Source: DASPJL01 sp035628645 (GTDB lineage: Bacteria; Bacteroidota; Bacteroidia; Cytophagales; Cyclobacteriaceae). Taken from it: a stretch of DNA of 20,884 nucleotides. Shown piece after piece: positions 8,015-15,690 of the stretch (positions are counted from its first letter, which is position 1; the number at the start of each line of letters is the position of its first letter). The translations under genes were made by a program, and so were the position numbers. The stretch is taken from positions 1 through 20,884 of the forward strand of contig DASPJL010000081.1 in the NCBI GenBank assembly GCA_035628645.1. Direction: 5' to 3'. The notes beneath the pieces are model-generated. The model saw only the letters and a list, made by a program, of their open reading frames with translations. It ran no database searches and had not been told where the DNA came from.

Positions 8015-8031
8015 TAGTAAAAAAATAAACA

Positions 8032-8529
8032 TTGGAAAAAGAGTTTGTCGATTTAATTAATTCTCACTCCCGCCTCCTGTATAAAATTTGCAATTTATAT
8101 TGTGATGAGGCGGAGGATAGGAAAGACATGTTTCAGGAAATTGTATTGCAGCTCTGGAAAGCCTTTCCCAGTTTTCGAAATGAGTCTTCCGTAAGTACCT
8201 GGATGTACAGAATTGGACTTAATACTGCGGTATCCAATTTTAGAAAGGTGTCAAAAGGAGTCTTTAAAACCTCCATTTCTGATGCTGTTTTTCAAGTGCC
8301 TAATCCCGGGGATTTTTATCCGGAAAGTGATCAAATCATTGCGCTTCATAAGGCTATTTCCGAATTAAATACCATTGAAAAGGCGGTTGTCATGCTTTAC
8401 CTGGAGGAAAAATCCTATGAAGAGATAGCAGAGATACTTGGGATTACCAAGTCCAATGTGGGAGTAAAACTTCTTAGAATTAAAGGAAAATTAGAAAAAA
8501 CATTAAAAACGTATAGTTATGAATCTTGA
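8032..8529 (+). CDS. ECF-family RNA polymerase sigma factor
   Basis: A 165-residue sigma-70 family factor of the extracytoplasmic-function type. Region 2 spans about residues 5-75 (RKDMFQEIVLQLWKAFPSF, STWMYRIGLNTAVSNFRK), which bind core polymerase and the -10 element. Region 4 spans about 108-158 (LNTIEKAVVMLYLEEKSYEEIAEILGI, a helix-turn-helix that reads the -35 element). The start is TTG at 8032; no ATG lies in frame before region 2, and the candidate promoter ends about 18 bases upstream. Its last 11 bases overlap the start of the membrane-protein gene at 8519, which indicates translational coupling and a sigma/anti-sigma relation. Confidence 0.9.
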   Translation: MEKEFVDLINSHSRLLYKICNLYCDEAEDRKDMFQEIVLQLWKAFPSFRNESSVSTWMYRIGLNTAVSNFRKVSKGVFKTSISDAVFQVPNPGDFYPESDQIIALHKAISELNTIEKAVVMLYLEEKSYEEIAEILGITKSNVGVKLLRIKGKLEKTLKTYSYES

Positions 8530-9148
8530 AGAACTAAAAGTCACCTGGCAGGAATATGACCAAAAACTTAAAGCCACAAAATCAATTAATGAAAAGATCA
8601 TATTGAATATGATTAGGGACAGATCGGGATCAATTCTTTCTGTGATGAGGAGAAACGGCCTTTTGACCATCGTGCTTATGGCGGTAATTATCTGGTTTTG
8701 CATGATGTCGATTATTTATAATGCTTTTGATTTTGAATACAAGCTACAGTTTTTGCCTTTGGTGATTTATGTGGTAGTTGCGGTGATTTTTATTATTTAC
8801 CTTATCAAAGCCTATATAAATTCACAGGTGGATTTGTATAAGGACAACCTCAAGGAATCCCTGATTAAAGTGATAGCAACGCATGAGAAATTTATGTCAG
8901 TAAACCTGAAATTAGGTATGATGTTTCTCTTTGCCGCTTTTTTGTATTTGCTAAGCGCTTCCTTTAAGACCTTTCAAAATGAAGGGATACTGAAAGGTCT
9001 TATCTTTTTCGCGGGGGGAATTATAGTAAATGTTACACTACTTTATGTGGCTAAGCTCATGGGCGCATTTAAAGATCATTATGGCAACAAACTTAAGAGT
9101 CAGCTTAAAGAGCTTGAAGATTTTGAGGAGGAGAGAAAGCATTCATGA
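8519..9148 (+). CDS. Four-helix membrane protein, likely partner (anti-sigma) of the ECF factor
   Basis: A 209-residue protein with no recognised family. The N-terminal about 45 residues are soluble and charged (MNLEELKVTWQEYDQKLKA and on). They are followed by four predicted membrane helices at about 47-67, 77-98, 128-148 and 158-180, and a charged C-terminal tail (KSQLKELEDFEEERKHS). Its start codon lies inside the sigma gene (11-bp overlap). Membrane anti-sigma factors commonly sit in this position and hold the sigma factor through a cytoplasmic N-terminal helix region; the length and charge here fit, but no zinc-binding HxxxCxxC motif is present. The anti-sigma role is inferred from context. 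Confidence 0.65.
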   Translation: MNLEELKVTWQEYDQKLKATKSINEKIILNMIRDRSGSILSVMRRNGLLTIVLMAVIIWFCMMSIIYNAFDFEYKLQFLPLVIYVVVAVIFIIYLIKAYINSQVDLYKDNLKESLIKVIATHEKFMSVNLKLGMMFLFAAFLYLLSASFKTFQNEGILKGLIFFAGGIIVNVTLLYVAKLMGAFKDHYGNKLKSQLKELEDFEEERKHS

Positions 9149-9189
9149 GTTTATAGTCAGATTTCACTTAATATTTTAGGAAACCGGGG

Positions 9190-9230
9190 GGAATAGGGGA
9201 TTTATAAGCATCCTTATTCCTTCTTGTTTT
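9190..9230 (+). terminator. Probable terminator of the sigma/membrane-protein operon
   Basis: GGAATAGGG (9190-9198) pairs with CCTTATTCC (9212-9220), with one G-U pair, and is followed by TTCTTGTTTT. It lies 41 bases after the stop at 9148. Confidence 0.55.
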
Positions 9231-9248
9231 AAAGGAAAAGTGGGATAA

Positions 9249-9419
9249 ATAAATGCACCTTTACCGATACCCCACCTCAAAAAAATCAAATATACTTTCG
9301 TTATTCAATTGCTCCCTAGGTTTACCGGAAAATACATGATCAATCCGGCCCAGATTTCATTGATGTATGTGCCCGTGGTTAATGCAAATACTGATTTGAA
9401 GGTGGTGAGTGTGGAGTGA
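9249..9419 (+). pseudogene. Short open frame, possible gene remnant
   Basis: After an in-frame stop at 9246 the frame is open to TGA at 9417-9419 (56 sense codons). The first ATG is at 9336 and would give only 27 residues, beginning MINPAQISLMYVPVVN. The composition (FTGKYMINPAQ, LMYVPVVNANTDLKVV) looks more like the end of a real protein than random AT-rich translation, and a plus-strand terminator follows 72 bases later. I could not assign a family. It may be the tail of a decayed gene or chance. Confidence 0.2.
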
Positions 9420-9490
9420 TGTTGTTAAATTACCAGGGATAATTTTAGGCCGCCGCCATTGCCCCTCGTCAATTTCAGTTTTAATGATAC

Positions 9491-9524
9491 AGGAGCCTGT
9501 CAATCATCCAGGCTCCTCTTTTTT
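9491..9524 (+). terminator. Strong plus-oriented terminator in the convergent gap
   Basis: AGGAGCCTG (9491-9499) and CAGGCTCCT (9509-9517) form a perfect 9-bp stem, followed by CTTTTTT. The T-run is on the plus strand, so it serves transcription coming from the left. On the minus strand the flank after the stem has no T-run, so it is a poor terminator for 9536-11602. Confidence 0.8.
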
Positions 9525-9535
9525 CTCAATAATTT

Positions 9536-11602
9536 CTAAAGCGGTGTTCCATATTTAGGAAGGAAATTGGCTGTCATGTTTCCCCATTCTATAGTCATGG
9601 TTTTATCAGGGAAATCACCTATTCCGGATTTATCCCGACATGATTCGGAATACCTTCCGCCCTTAATGTTGAAGTTAGCATCAAATTCCATATTCAAAAC
9701 AACATTCTCCGGGATGTTGTCAAATATATCTGTGGTGGTCCATTCACTATGATTTGGAGGATTGTTGGGGCATTTGCTATCCTCCACTACTGCCCTTGTG
9801 GCTTCTTTGTCAATTTTTAAATGAAGGTGTTTAATTTGAAAACCTGTATTGGTCACCATCACCGCAGCATTAAAATATTCTACCGAATGCGCGTCCGGAG
9901 CGAAAGGTTTTACCAATGGTAATTCGCCTTGTATGGTGTTCCAGGTTGCCACTTGTTTTATTGTGCAATAATCAGAAAAGGTATAGGAAGCTGTGCCACT
10001 CATTTTATAAGATCCATAGCTGTCTCCGGCAAAGAAAAGATAACTTATATTCGGTACAGGAACAGGTGCATTTCCCGGTATATCCCTGTATTTATTTATA
10101 TCCCTTCTCATGTGTACGTTCAGGATCACTTCTTCCATTAAAGATCCGCCGGAGGGTCTTTTATATACGATCACTCCTCTCCATTCGGTAAGCGTTCTCG
10201 TATTACTTTCATGATTTCCTACCTTTACCAGTACATCTCCCGCAGATCCTTTTCCGGAAGGCTTGATTTTACACATAATGAAATTTGCCTCCCAGGATTC
10301 TACAGTTAATGCAACCCCATCTACGGTAACCGATCTCTTTCCACTTCCTGTGTCATCACCAAACGACCCCCATAAGTAGAGCATGTTTTTGGATTCATCT
10401 ACATATACGAAAGCAATGCTAGGTCTTAATAAGGTGATGCTTTCATCAAGCGCTTTGTACTTAAGAAACGCTTGTCTGTCAGGTTCAGTGGATCTATAGG
10501 GAATTGACTTCCCTTTTCCCTTTCTCACCATATCATCAAAAACCGCTGGAATTTCAAAGGCTCTTTGTTTGGGAGTTTCAGGAACTACTACTCCGTCAGC
10601 ATTTGCGGCTAAAAGGCGATCATAATAAAATAAAGCAGTAGAGTAAGCGTCACCATCATCCACATTGTCTGTCCATCCAAGATACGTTCCTGTATTTGAA
10701 GTTTTTTGGAGAAAGGCATTTTGAAATTTCTCATCCCTGAAACTTTGGCAAGCATCAATATAAATCATGGCATTTTTTGACAAGGACATATATCTCTCCA
10801 CAAAACCATGAGTGATGCCAAGGTGTGTCTCATACTGTACTTTCCAGTCTTTACCATAGTTATGCTTGCCGGATATAAAAACGATGTTGTCCTTTTTTAT
10901 ATCGTCGGCATACTTCTTTTCATTGGCAACACTCATTGTGTCGGACGAATACAAAGCATAAAGGTCTTCACCTTTTTTATTTTTAACCATTCCTCCGTGC
11001 GAAGCATAATATAATATCCCTGTGCTTTTTACTGACATCAGATTGGCAATGGTTCCATCTTTAAGGGTGACATTGTATCCCTTATTTTGAAAAAGTGTTT
11101 TGAGTACATTCCGTCCGTTTTTGCTGCTATTGAAATAGTTTCCCAATGAATTAAAAAGTATAACCTCATCCGTCGTAGGAAGACCAACACGAGCGTTTGA
11201 AAGACCGCGGCGCATGTTTTGAGAATCTTCCAACTCCTCCCAGTTGGGTTCGGGGATGTCCTGAGTCGGGCGATTTTCAACGAAAAGATAAAGTGCGTTG
11301 TCCTTAAATCTTCCCCATACATTTCCTCCTTCTTCAGAATACCCCACCTCCAAGAACTCGGGAAGGGTTTTCAGGTATTTTTCTACCTGAGTATTAAGGG
11401 AACCTCTCTCGGTTGATTCCAGGCCATTTATATAATTATTTATTTTAGTCAATACTTCCTGACGTTGCTCAGGGGTTATTTCCACTGCCACTGTATCGGT
11501 TGGTGGATTTGGTTCGCTTTTGATCACCTCATCGTCTTTTTTACAAGCAATCAGAGATAGAATTAGAATAAACAAGAATAAGTTGAAAACGCTTTTCTTC
11601 AT
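9536..11602 (-). CDS. Caspase-like (clan CD) lipoprotein with TIG domain
   Basis: A 688-residue lipoprotein: signal peptide with lipobox LIAC, lipidated C20, then KKDDE. Residues about 40-140 form a region of unknown type. Residues about 145-385 carry the two hallmarks of clan CD cysteine peptidases (caspases, gingipains, C25, CHAT). One is a hydrophobic strand ending in His-Gly, GILYYASHGG, giving H202. The other is a hydrophobic strand ending in Ala-Cys, MIYIDACQSF, giving C285. Spacing of about 83 residues fits the His/Cys dyad. Residues about 394-480 look like an IPT/TIG immunoglobulin-like domain (LYLWGSFGDD, FIMCKIKPSGKGSAGDVLVKVGN). The C-terminal about 200 residues are beta-rich and unassigned. 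There is no T9SS tail. Peptidase activity and specificity are inferred; gingipain-like or CHAT-like activity are alternatives. It has its own promoter-like -7 element upstream. Confidence 0.75.
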   Translation of the reverse strand: MKKSVFNLFLFILILSLIACKKDDEVIKSEPNPPTDTVAVEITPEQRQEVLTKINNYINGLESTERGSLNTQVEKYLKTLPEFLEVGYSEEGGNVWGRFKDNALYLFVENRPTQDIPEPNWEELEDSQNMRRGLSNARVGLPTTDEVILFNSLGNYFNSSKNGRNVLKTLFQNKGYNVTLKDGTIANLMSVKSTGILYYASHGGMVKNKKGEDLYALYSSDTMSVANEKKYADDIKKDNIVFISGKHNYGKDWKVQYETHLGITHGFVERYMSLSKNAMIYIDACQSFRDEKFQNAFLQKTSNTGTYLGWTDNVDDGDAYSTALFYYDRLLAANADGVVVPETPKQRAFEIPAVFDDMVRKGKGKSIPYRSTEPDRQAFLKYKALDESITLLRPSIAFVYVDESKNMLYLWGSFGDDTGSGKRSVTVDGVALTVESWEANFIMCKIKPSGKGSAGDVLVKVGNHESNTRTLTEWRGVIVYKRPSGGSLMEEVILNVHMRRDINKYRDIPGNAPVPVPNISYLFFAGDSYGSYKMSGTASYTFSDYCTIKQVATWNTIQGELPLVKPFAPDAHSVEYFNAAVMVTNTGFQIKHLHLKIDKEATRAVVEDSKCPNNPPNHSEWTTTDIFDNIPENVVLNMEFDANFNIKGGRYSESCRDKSGIGDFPDKTMTIEWGNMTANFLPKYGTPL

Positions 11603-11627
11603 CTTAAATAGATTAATTAGTGCGGTG

Positions 11628-11635
11628 CAAAAGTA
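11628..11635 (-). promoter_or_regulatory. Bacteroidota -7 element for the caspase-like gene
   Basis: Read on the minus strand, TACTTTTG matches the -7 consensus TAnnTTTG exactly and continues GCACC. It lies 26 bases before the ATG at 11602. No clear TTG -33 element is present at the usual distance. Confidence 0.55.
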
Positions 11636-11680
11636 GATTGAATAGAAAAGAGATAAGTACGGGTTAATATCGAATTTAAA

Positions 11681-11702
11681 TTCTACGTGGAATCACGTAG
11701 AA
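11681..11702. repeat. Perfect inverted repeat, operator or hairpin
   Basis: TTCTACGTG and CACGTAGAA are separated by GAAT: nine matching pairs with no mismatch. It lies about 46 bp upstream of the -7 element of the caspase-like gene, where an activator site would be, and 109 bp downstream of the histidine kinase stop. On the minus strand the stem is followed by TTTAAATT, so a weak terminator for the kinase is the alternative. Confidence 0.6.
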
Positions 11703-11810
11703 GAGCGTTTCTTCCGCTGTTTGTTTCCGTCGTTTGAAAAAATTAAGTTTCGAAAAGTGAATGAACGGTGAGTGAGTTTGTCTGTTACGGTGTTTTCCTT
11801 TGCCTCAGCT

Positions 11811-13757
11811 TTATGCCACTTGTTTTATCGTATTAATGATCTCAAATTCGAGGTAGGTACTTACGCCCTGGCCCGGTTCGGATATTATATCCATTTTGCC
11901 ATTCATTATCCGGACCCTGGATTTTATGCTATTCATACCCGTTCCGTCCTTATCTGCGCTATCCTGATCGAAGCCTACACCATTGTCCTCAACGGTTATA
12001 GAGAGAATGTCTGCCTGAAAGCCAACTTGTACAATTGCCTCCGTAGCTTTGGAATGTTTAAGTACGTTATTCAACAATTCCTGAACTATTCTGTACACTG
12101 ACAACTCAAATTCGGACGAATAACGACCTGTTTCACCCCAGGAATCATATTGGATGGTGAGGGTATCATTGCTGATATTGTAGCAGTATTTCCTGAGGGC
12201 GGTATCCAGTCCATTGTGTATTAAAACTTCCGGCATTAAATTATGAGCTGTTTTTCTGACTGAAACAGAGGCTTCATCCAAAAGGCCCATTACACGTCCA
12301 TAATTTTCTTCTTCCTGTGAAGCTATGGCAGTAATGTGCATTTTTGCTGCTGCCAGCATCCCGGCTACTTCATCGTGAAGGTCACGGGCAATCCTGGTTC
12401 GCTCTTTTTCTTCCCCCTGCATCAATGCCTGTAGCACTTGAAGTTCTTTTTCCTGCTGTATAGCATTCAATTGTTTTAGGTGTATTTTCCTTTTATAGTT
12501 GTAATAAGCGCTGATAAGCAAGGCTAAAAGTAAAGCAATTAAAGAAGTGCCTATTGCGTAAATAACATATTGTTTGGTCTTTTCAAGCTGAAGCTGCTTT
12601 TGCGCGAGCTCCTTATCCTTCTGTGATGACTGATATTTTATTTCCAGTTCATTAATGATCTTCAATTGTTTTTCCCCAAGTACGCTATCCTCATACTGTT
12701 GAGCCAGAGACAGGTATTTGTAAGCGTCTTTATATTCACCTGTTTTTGCAAAAACGGTGTGTAAAGAGTTATAAATAGCGGCGGAAATTTCCCTTGCGTT
12801 GATTTCCTCGGAAACCTCCAAAGCTTCCAGGTAAAAAGTTTTTGCCTTATCATAATCGCCATTGGCCTCATATAAGTTGCCGATACTTTTTTTAATATCA
12901 GCTACATCATAAGGTATCGATAATTTGATCGCATATTTAAGACTAATGGTTCCAAAAGCTATGGCTTTTGAATAATCCTTTTTTTGCCGGTAATAATCGG
13001 CAATGTTGATATTGGCTAATTGAATGGCGTATTCATCATTAATCTTCTCTGCAATCAAAAGAGCCGTTTTATGGACCTCAAACATTTTTTCTGTTTGCTT
13101 TAATTCAGTTAAAGCGGTTGCCTGATTAATTAATGCCCTGGCCAATAAGGAAGAGTCGTTCAGTTGCCTTGCCAGTTTTGCAGATTCCGTAAAATAATGC
13201 AGGGATTTTTCATACTGCTTTATTTGCTGGAAGATCCCTCCAAGATTTCCATAAGCCTGGGATAATGCATCAGCTTGTTTATACTTTTTAAAAATATCCA
13301 CTGCTGCCTGATGATTGTACACGGCGCTATCCGGCTTTCCGATGAATTTATACAGGTTGCCAAAGTTGGCATAGCAAGCGCCGATTCCTCTTACATAATT
13401 AATTGATTTGTACAATTCCAAAGCCCTCCGGTAATTCTTAAATGCCGAGTTGTAGTCACTTTTATCAGAGTAGACTATTCCCTGGTAATGATAGCCTTTC
13501 GCCTCTCCTTTGATAAACCCTATTTTTTTGCTAAGTTTTGTTGCTTCATCATAAACCGTTATTGCTTTATCGCTGTCAATTCCTTCTAATACATATCCTG
13601 AGTCTAACAGCTGATTCACCATCAAAGTATCAGGATTACCTGCAATGCATAGGTTATTGGTCAATGAGTAAAGTGTGATAAGAAAAATAAACCTGCAAGG
13701 GAAATGGGAAAGACCAAAGGAGAAAGATATCAGTATTTTTGTTTTCAATCGGTTCAT
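11811..13757 (-). CDS. TPR-containing sensor histidine kinase (HisKA_3/NarX-LiaS type)
   Basis: A 648-residue membrane kinase. The signal peptide (about 1-40) exports a long tetratricopeptide-repeat region (about 45-390), with repeats such as AYGNLGGIFQQIKQYEKSLHYF and SIGNLYEANGDYDKAKTFYLEAL. A single membrane helix spans 397-417, and a coiled linker follows. The dimerisation/phosphoacceptor motif EEKERTRIARDLHDEVAG places the phosphorylated His at 461. The HATPase_c domain has the N-box VQELLNNVLKHS (558-569), DNGVG from 591 and GTGMNSI from 605. Such kinases pair with NarL/FixJ-type regulators; one is encoded divergently at 13914. The input signal is unknown, as the TPRs suggest protein or peptide sensing. 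Length and order are usual for Bacteroidota members. Confidence 0.93.
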   Translation of the reverse strand: MNRLKTKILISFSFGLSHFPCRFIFLITLYSLTNNLCIAGNPDTLMVNQLLDSGYVLEGIDSDKAITVYDEATKLSKKIGFIKGEAKGYHYQGIVYSDKSDYNSAFKNYRRALELYKSINYVRGIGACYANFGNLYKFIGKPDSAVYNHQAAVDIFKKYKQADALSQAYGNLGGIFQQIKQYEKSLHYFTESAKLARQLNDSSLLARALINQATALTELKQTEKMFEVHKTALLIAEKINDEYAIQLANINIADYYRQKKDYSKAIAFGTISLKYAIKLSIPYDVADIKKSIGNLYEANGDYDKAKTFYLEALEVSEEINAREISAAIYNSLHTVFAKTGEYKDAYKYLSLAQQYEDSVLGEKQLKIINELEIKYQSSQKDKELAQKQLQLEKTKQYVIYAIGTSLIALLLALLISAYYNYKRKIHLKQLNAIQQEKELQVLQALMQGEEKERTRIARDLHDEVAGMLAAAKMHITAIASQEEENYGRVMGLLDEASVSVRKTAHNLMPEVLIHNGLDTALRKYCYNISNDTLTIQYDSWGETGRYSSEFELSVYRIVQELLNNVLKHSKATEAIVQVGFQADILSITVEDNGVGFDQDSADKDGTGMNSIKSRVRIMNGKMDIISEPGQGVSTYLEFEIINTIKQVA

Positions 13758-13838
13758 ACAAAAGGAAAAGATTCAAGTTAAAAAGTTTTTTGAATTCCAG
13801 GAATATTTGCTGCGTTGCCAACTAAATAAATAGAGCAC

Positions 13839-13865
13839 TTTGCTTGCTCAAATTCTTTAGTTTTG
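13839..13865 (+). promoter_or_regulatory. Promoter of the response regulator gene
   Basis: TAGTTTTG (13858-13865) matches the Bacteroidota -7 consensus TAnnTTTG exactly and continues GCAC. A TTTG at 13839-13842 could act as -33, although the 15-base spacer is shorter than usual. It lies about 50 bases before the ATG at 13914 and shows that the upstream TTG (13863) is promoter, not coding. Confidence 0.5.
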
Positions 13866-13913
13866 CACTTCGTTAAAATCTATCACAAAAACTTAGATAA
13901 AAAGACCTGGAAA

Positions 13914-14555
13914 ATGGAAAAAATTTCCCTTGCAATAATCGATGATCATGAGGTGGTAATAGATGGATTGGTCAGCATGTTCTTGTCGAACGCAGAAATT
14001 GAAATAGTTTACACAACGACAAGTCCAAAGCAACTGCTGGATTTTCTCAGGCAGAATAATCCGGACGTATTATTATTGGATATCCATATGCCCGAAATTA
14101 ACGGCATTGATCTTTGCCAAACCATTGTGAAGGAAAACAAGAGTATTAAAATTATAGCTTTCAGCAGTTTTGACGATACTAATTTTGTAAAGCAGATTTT
14201 AAGAAAAGGAGCTTCAGGGTATGTTCTTAAAAATGTAAACAAACAGACTTTATTTGAGGCAATTAAAGCTGTGCACAATGGTGAAGAATATATCGATGAA
14301 AATATAAAAAAACTATTGGTGCACTTAAGCATTACCGGTCAGCGTAGGTCCATGTTTGAGATTCCCTTAACAAAACGCGAAAAGGAGATCCTTAAACTGA
14401 TAGCTGAAGAAAATTCAAATCAGGAAATTGCAGATAAACTGTTTATCAGTCTTCGGACAGTAGAAACCCATCGGTCAAATCTCATACAAAAGTTAAATGC
14501 CAAGAACACAGTAAGCCTGGTAAAAGAAGCTATTAAAAGAGGGTTGATAAATTGA
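13914..14555 (+). CDS. NarL/LuxR-type response regulator
   Basis: A 213-residue two-component response regulator. Receiver domain, residues about 3-120: acidic pocket D10/D11 (AIIDDHE), phosphoacceptor D56 in LLLDIHMPEI, the AFSSF strand, and the conserved Lys in GYVLKN. LuxR helix-turn-helix, about 145-213: LTKREKEILKLIAEENSNQEIADKLFIS then RTVETHRSNLIQKL. The start is the ATG at 13914 (MEKISLAIID). The longer frame from TTG 13863 would begin inside the -7 box and add 17 residues not needed by the fold. It is divergent from the TPR histidine kinase, its likely phosphodonor. Its target genes are not known from the window. Confidence 0.92.
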   Translation: MEKISLAIIDDHEVVIDGLVSMFLSNAEIEIVYTTTSPKQLLDFLRQNNPDVLLLDIHMPEINGIDLCQTIVKENKSIKIIAFSSFDDTNFVKQILRKGASGYVLKNVNKQTLFEAIKAVHNGEEYIDENIKKLLVHLSITGQRRSMFEIPLTKREKEILKLIAEENSNQEIADKLFISLRTVETHRSNLIQKLNAKNTVSLVKEAIKRGLIN

Positions 14556-14589
14556 AGCACTTCGCCGTTGTTAATGCACTAGTGACTTC

Positions 14590-14622
14590 TTGGTAACGAT
14601 TTTGTAATAAAGTGTAATTTTG
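14590..14622 (+). promoter_or_regulatory. Promoter of the methyltransferase gene
   Basis: TTG (14590-14592), a 22-base spacer, then TAATTTTG (14615-14622), an exact TAnnTTTG -7 match. A transcript would begin near 14629, so translation must start later than the in-frame TTG at 14620. Confidence 0.5.
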
Positions 14623-14676
14623 TCCAATTTTTATTTTGTTTTGGTATCGAAATCAGTAACAAACAAAATTCCAGTC

Positions 14677-15291
14677 ATGGGCCTTTATTCAACTTATATT
14701 TTTCCGAAATTGATTAATCTGGGGATGTCGGGCGAGGCAACTGCACGCTACAGAGCGTCAATGTTAAAACATGCGCAGGGTCAAGTATTGGAAATTGGTT
14801 TTGGAACAGGACTTAATTTGCCCTTTTATCCTGAACATGTCAGGAAGATCTATACGGTAGATGTAAATGCGGGAATGAACTCTTTAGCACATAAGAAAAT
14901 TGTGAAGTCCTCCATTGAAGTAGATCACCATATTTTAAACGCTGAGAACTTACCATTTCCTAATGATTTTTTTGATACTGTAGTAAGCACGTGGACACTT
15001 TGCAGCATCAAAGATATTAATAGCGCTTTGCAGGAGATTTTGCGGGTTGTTAAACCTGCCGGTAAATTCATTTTTGTAGAACATGGGCTGAGCAATGAAA
15101 CACATATTCAGAAAAGACAAAACTTCCTTACTCCGCTCCAAAAAGTAATCGGAAACGGCTGCCATTTAAACAGAAATATGGAAGAGCTGATTCAACAAGC
15201 CGGGTTTCGTTTTGAAGTCCTTCATAAAGAGTATGCTAAAGGCTCGTCTAAAGTAGGAGGCTATTTATACTATGGAATTTCGGTAAAATGA
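14677..15291 (+). CDS. Class I SAM-dependent methyltransferase
   Basis: A 204-residue enzyme that transfers a methyl group from S-adenosylmethionine; the acceptor is unknown. Glycine-rich motif I, VLEIGFGTGLNLPFYP, begins at V37 and binds SAM. D62 in YTVDVN is the likely ribose-binding acidic residue. LPFPNDFFDTVVSTWTLCSI is motif II, and LRVVKPAGKFIFVEHG is motif III. Motif order and length fit the Methyltransf_11 family, near UbiE/METTL7-like proteins. The start is the ATG at 14677 (MGLYSTYIFPKLINLGMSG, a conserved-looking N-terminus). The 19 residues encoded upstream overlap the promoter. It lies 121 bp behind the response regulator with its own promoter. Confidence 0.88.
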   Translation: MGLYSTYIFPKLINLGMSGEATARYRASMLKHAQGQVLEIGFGTGLNLPFYPEHVRKIYTVDVNAGMNSLAHKKIVKSSIEVDHHILNAENLPFPNDFFDTVVSTWTLCSIKDINSALQEILRVVKPAGKFIFVEHGLSNETHIQKRQNFLTPLQKVIGNGCHLNRNMEELIQQAGFRFEVLHKEYAKGSSKVGGYLYYGISVK

Positions 15292-15333
15292 ATCCGAATT
15301 TTTTTAACGTAGTCGTCAGAAATCTAATCCACC

Positions 15334-15351
15334 ACAAAAGTTATCTTTTGT
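15334..15351. terminator. Weak hairpin in convergent gap
   Basis: ACAAAAG, loop TTAT, CTTTTGT (7 bp). It lies between the methyltransferase stop (15291) and the end of the minus-strand gene (15358), where a shared terminator is expected. It is AT-rich and weak. Confidence 0.35.
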
Positions 15352-15357
15352 CATATT

Positions 15358-15690
15358 TTAATGAGGTTTTTGTTCCAATAGCTGGATAAACTCCTGTTCA
15401 ACTGCATTGGGTGAATACATTGCTTTATGGTGTACATAGTCGTCAACTGCTTCAATTATTTTTCTTACAGTTTTATAATAAACCACCAGTTCTTTATCCT
15501 TAGGTTCTATATACTGATTTTCCTCCAAGTCTTCGTCAAAGTCAGGTCCGGGAGGTCCTTCACTTGTTTTTACTTTATAGTTTTTACCGAGCAGCTGTAT
15601 CTTCAAATTCTGAAGTTCTATATGAATTATTTCCAAGGCATCCTGCCTGGTTTTAGCTGCTTTTACAAGCTCTTTAAGTTTTGATACCAT
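15358..15690 (-). CDS. Small cytoplasmic protein of unknown function
   Basis: A 110-residue protein with ATG at 15690. It has no signal peptide or membrane segment. The N-terminal about 38 residues are helical and basic (VSKLKELVKAAKTRQDALEIIHIELQNLKIQLL). A Gly/Pro and acidic segment follows (GPPGPDFDEDLEENQYIEPKDKE), then a second helical region ending IQLLEQKPH. I recognise no family. Codon use looks normal, and the reverse frame is less convincing, so it is probably a real gene. It stands alone, convergent with the methyltransferase. Confidence 0.6.
   Translation of the reverse strand: MVSKLKELVKAAKTRQDALEIIHIELQNLKIQLLGKNYKVKTSEGPPGPDFDEDLEENQYIEPKDKELVVYYKTVRKIIEAVDDYVHHKAMYSPNAVEQEFIQLLEQKPH

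Larger units (their letters stand above)
9149..9535. other. Intergenic stretch with two plus-strand hairpins and a possible remnant frame
   Basis: This 387-bp gap holds a probable terminator (9190-9230), a short open frame (9249-9419) with protein-like composition, and a second strong plus-oriented terminator (9491-9524). No complete gene was recognised. Confidence 0.5.

Noticed and set aside
9916..11416. Plus-strand frames inside the caspase-like gene
   Set aside because: The minus-strand frame has lipobox, His/Cys motifs and TIG domain; the opposite frames are short and Cys-rich in a random manner.
11772..12101. 109-codon plus-strand frame across the kinase C-terminus
   Set aside because: It overlaps the HATPase domain on the other strand and has no recognisable features.
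15427..15684. 85-codon plus-strand frame opposite the small unknown protein
   Set aside because: Its translation is dominated by Phe/Tyr/Ile runs typical of reverse-complement coding; the minus-strand frame has normal composition.
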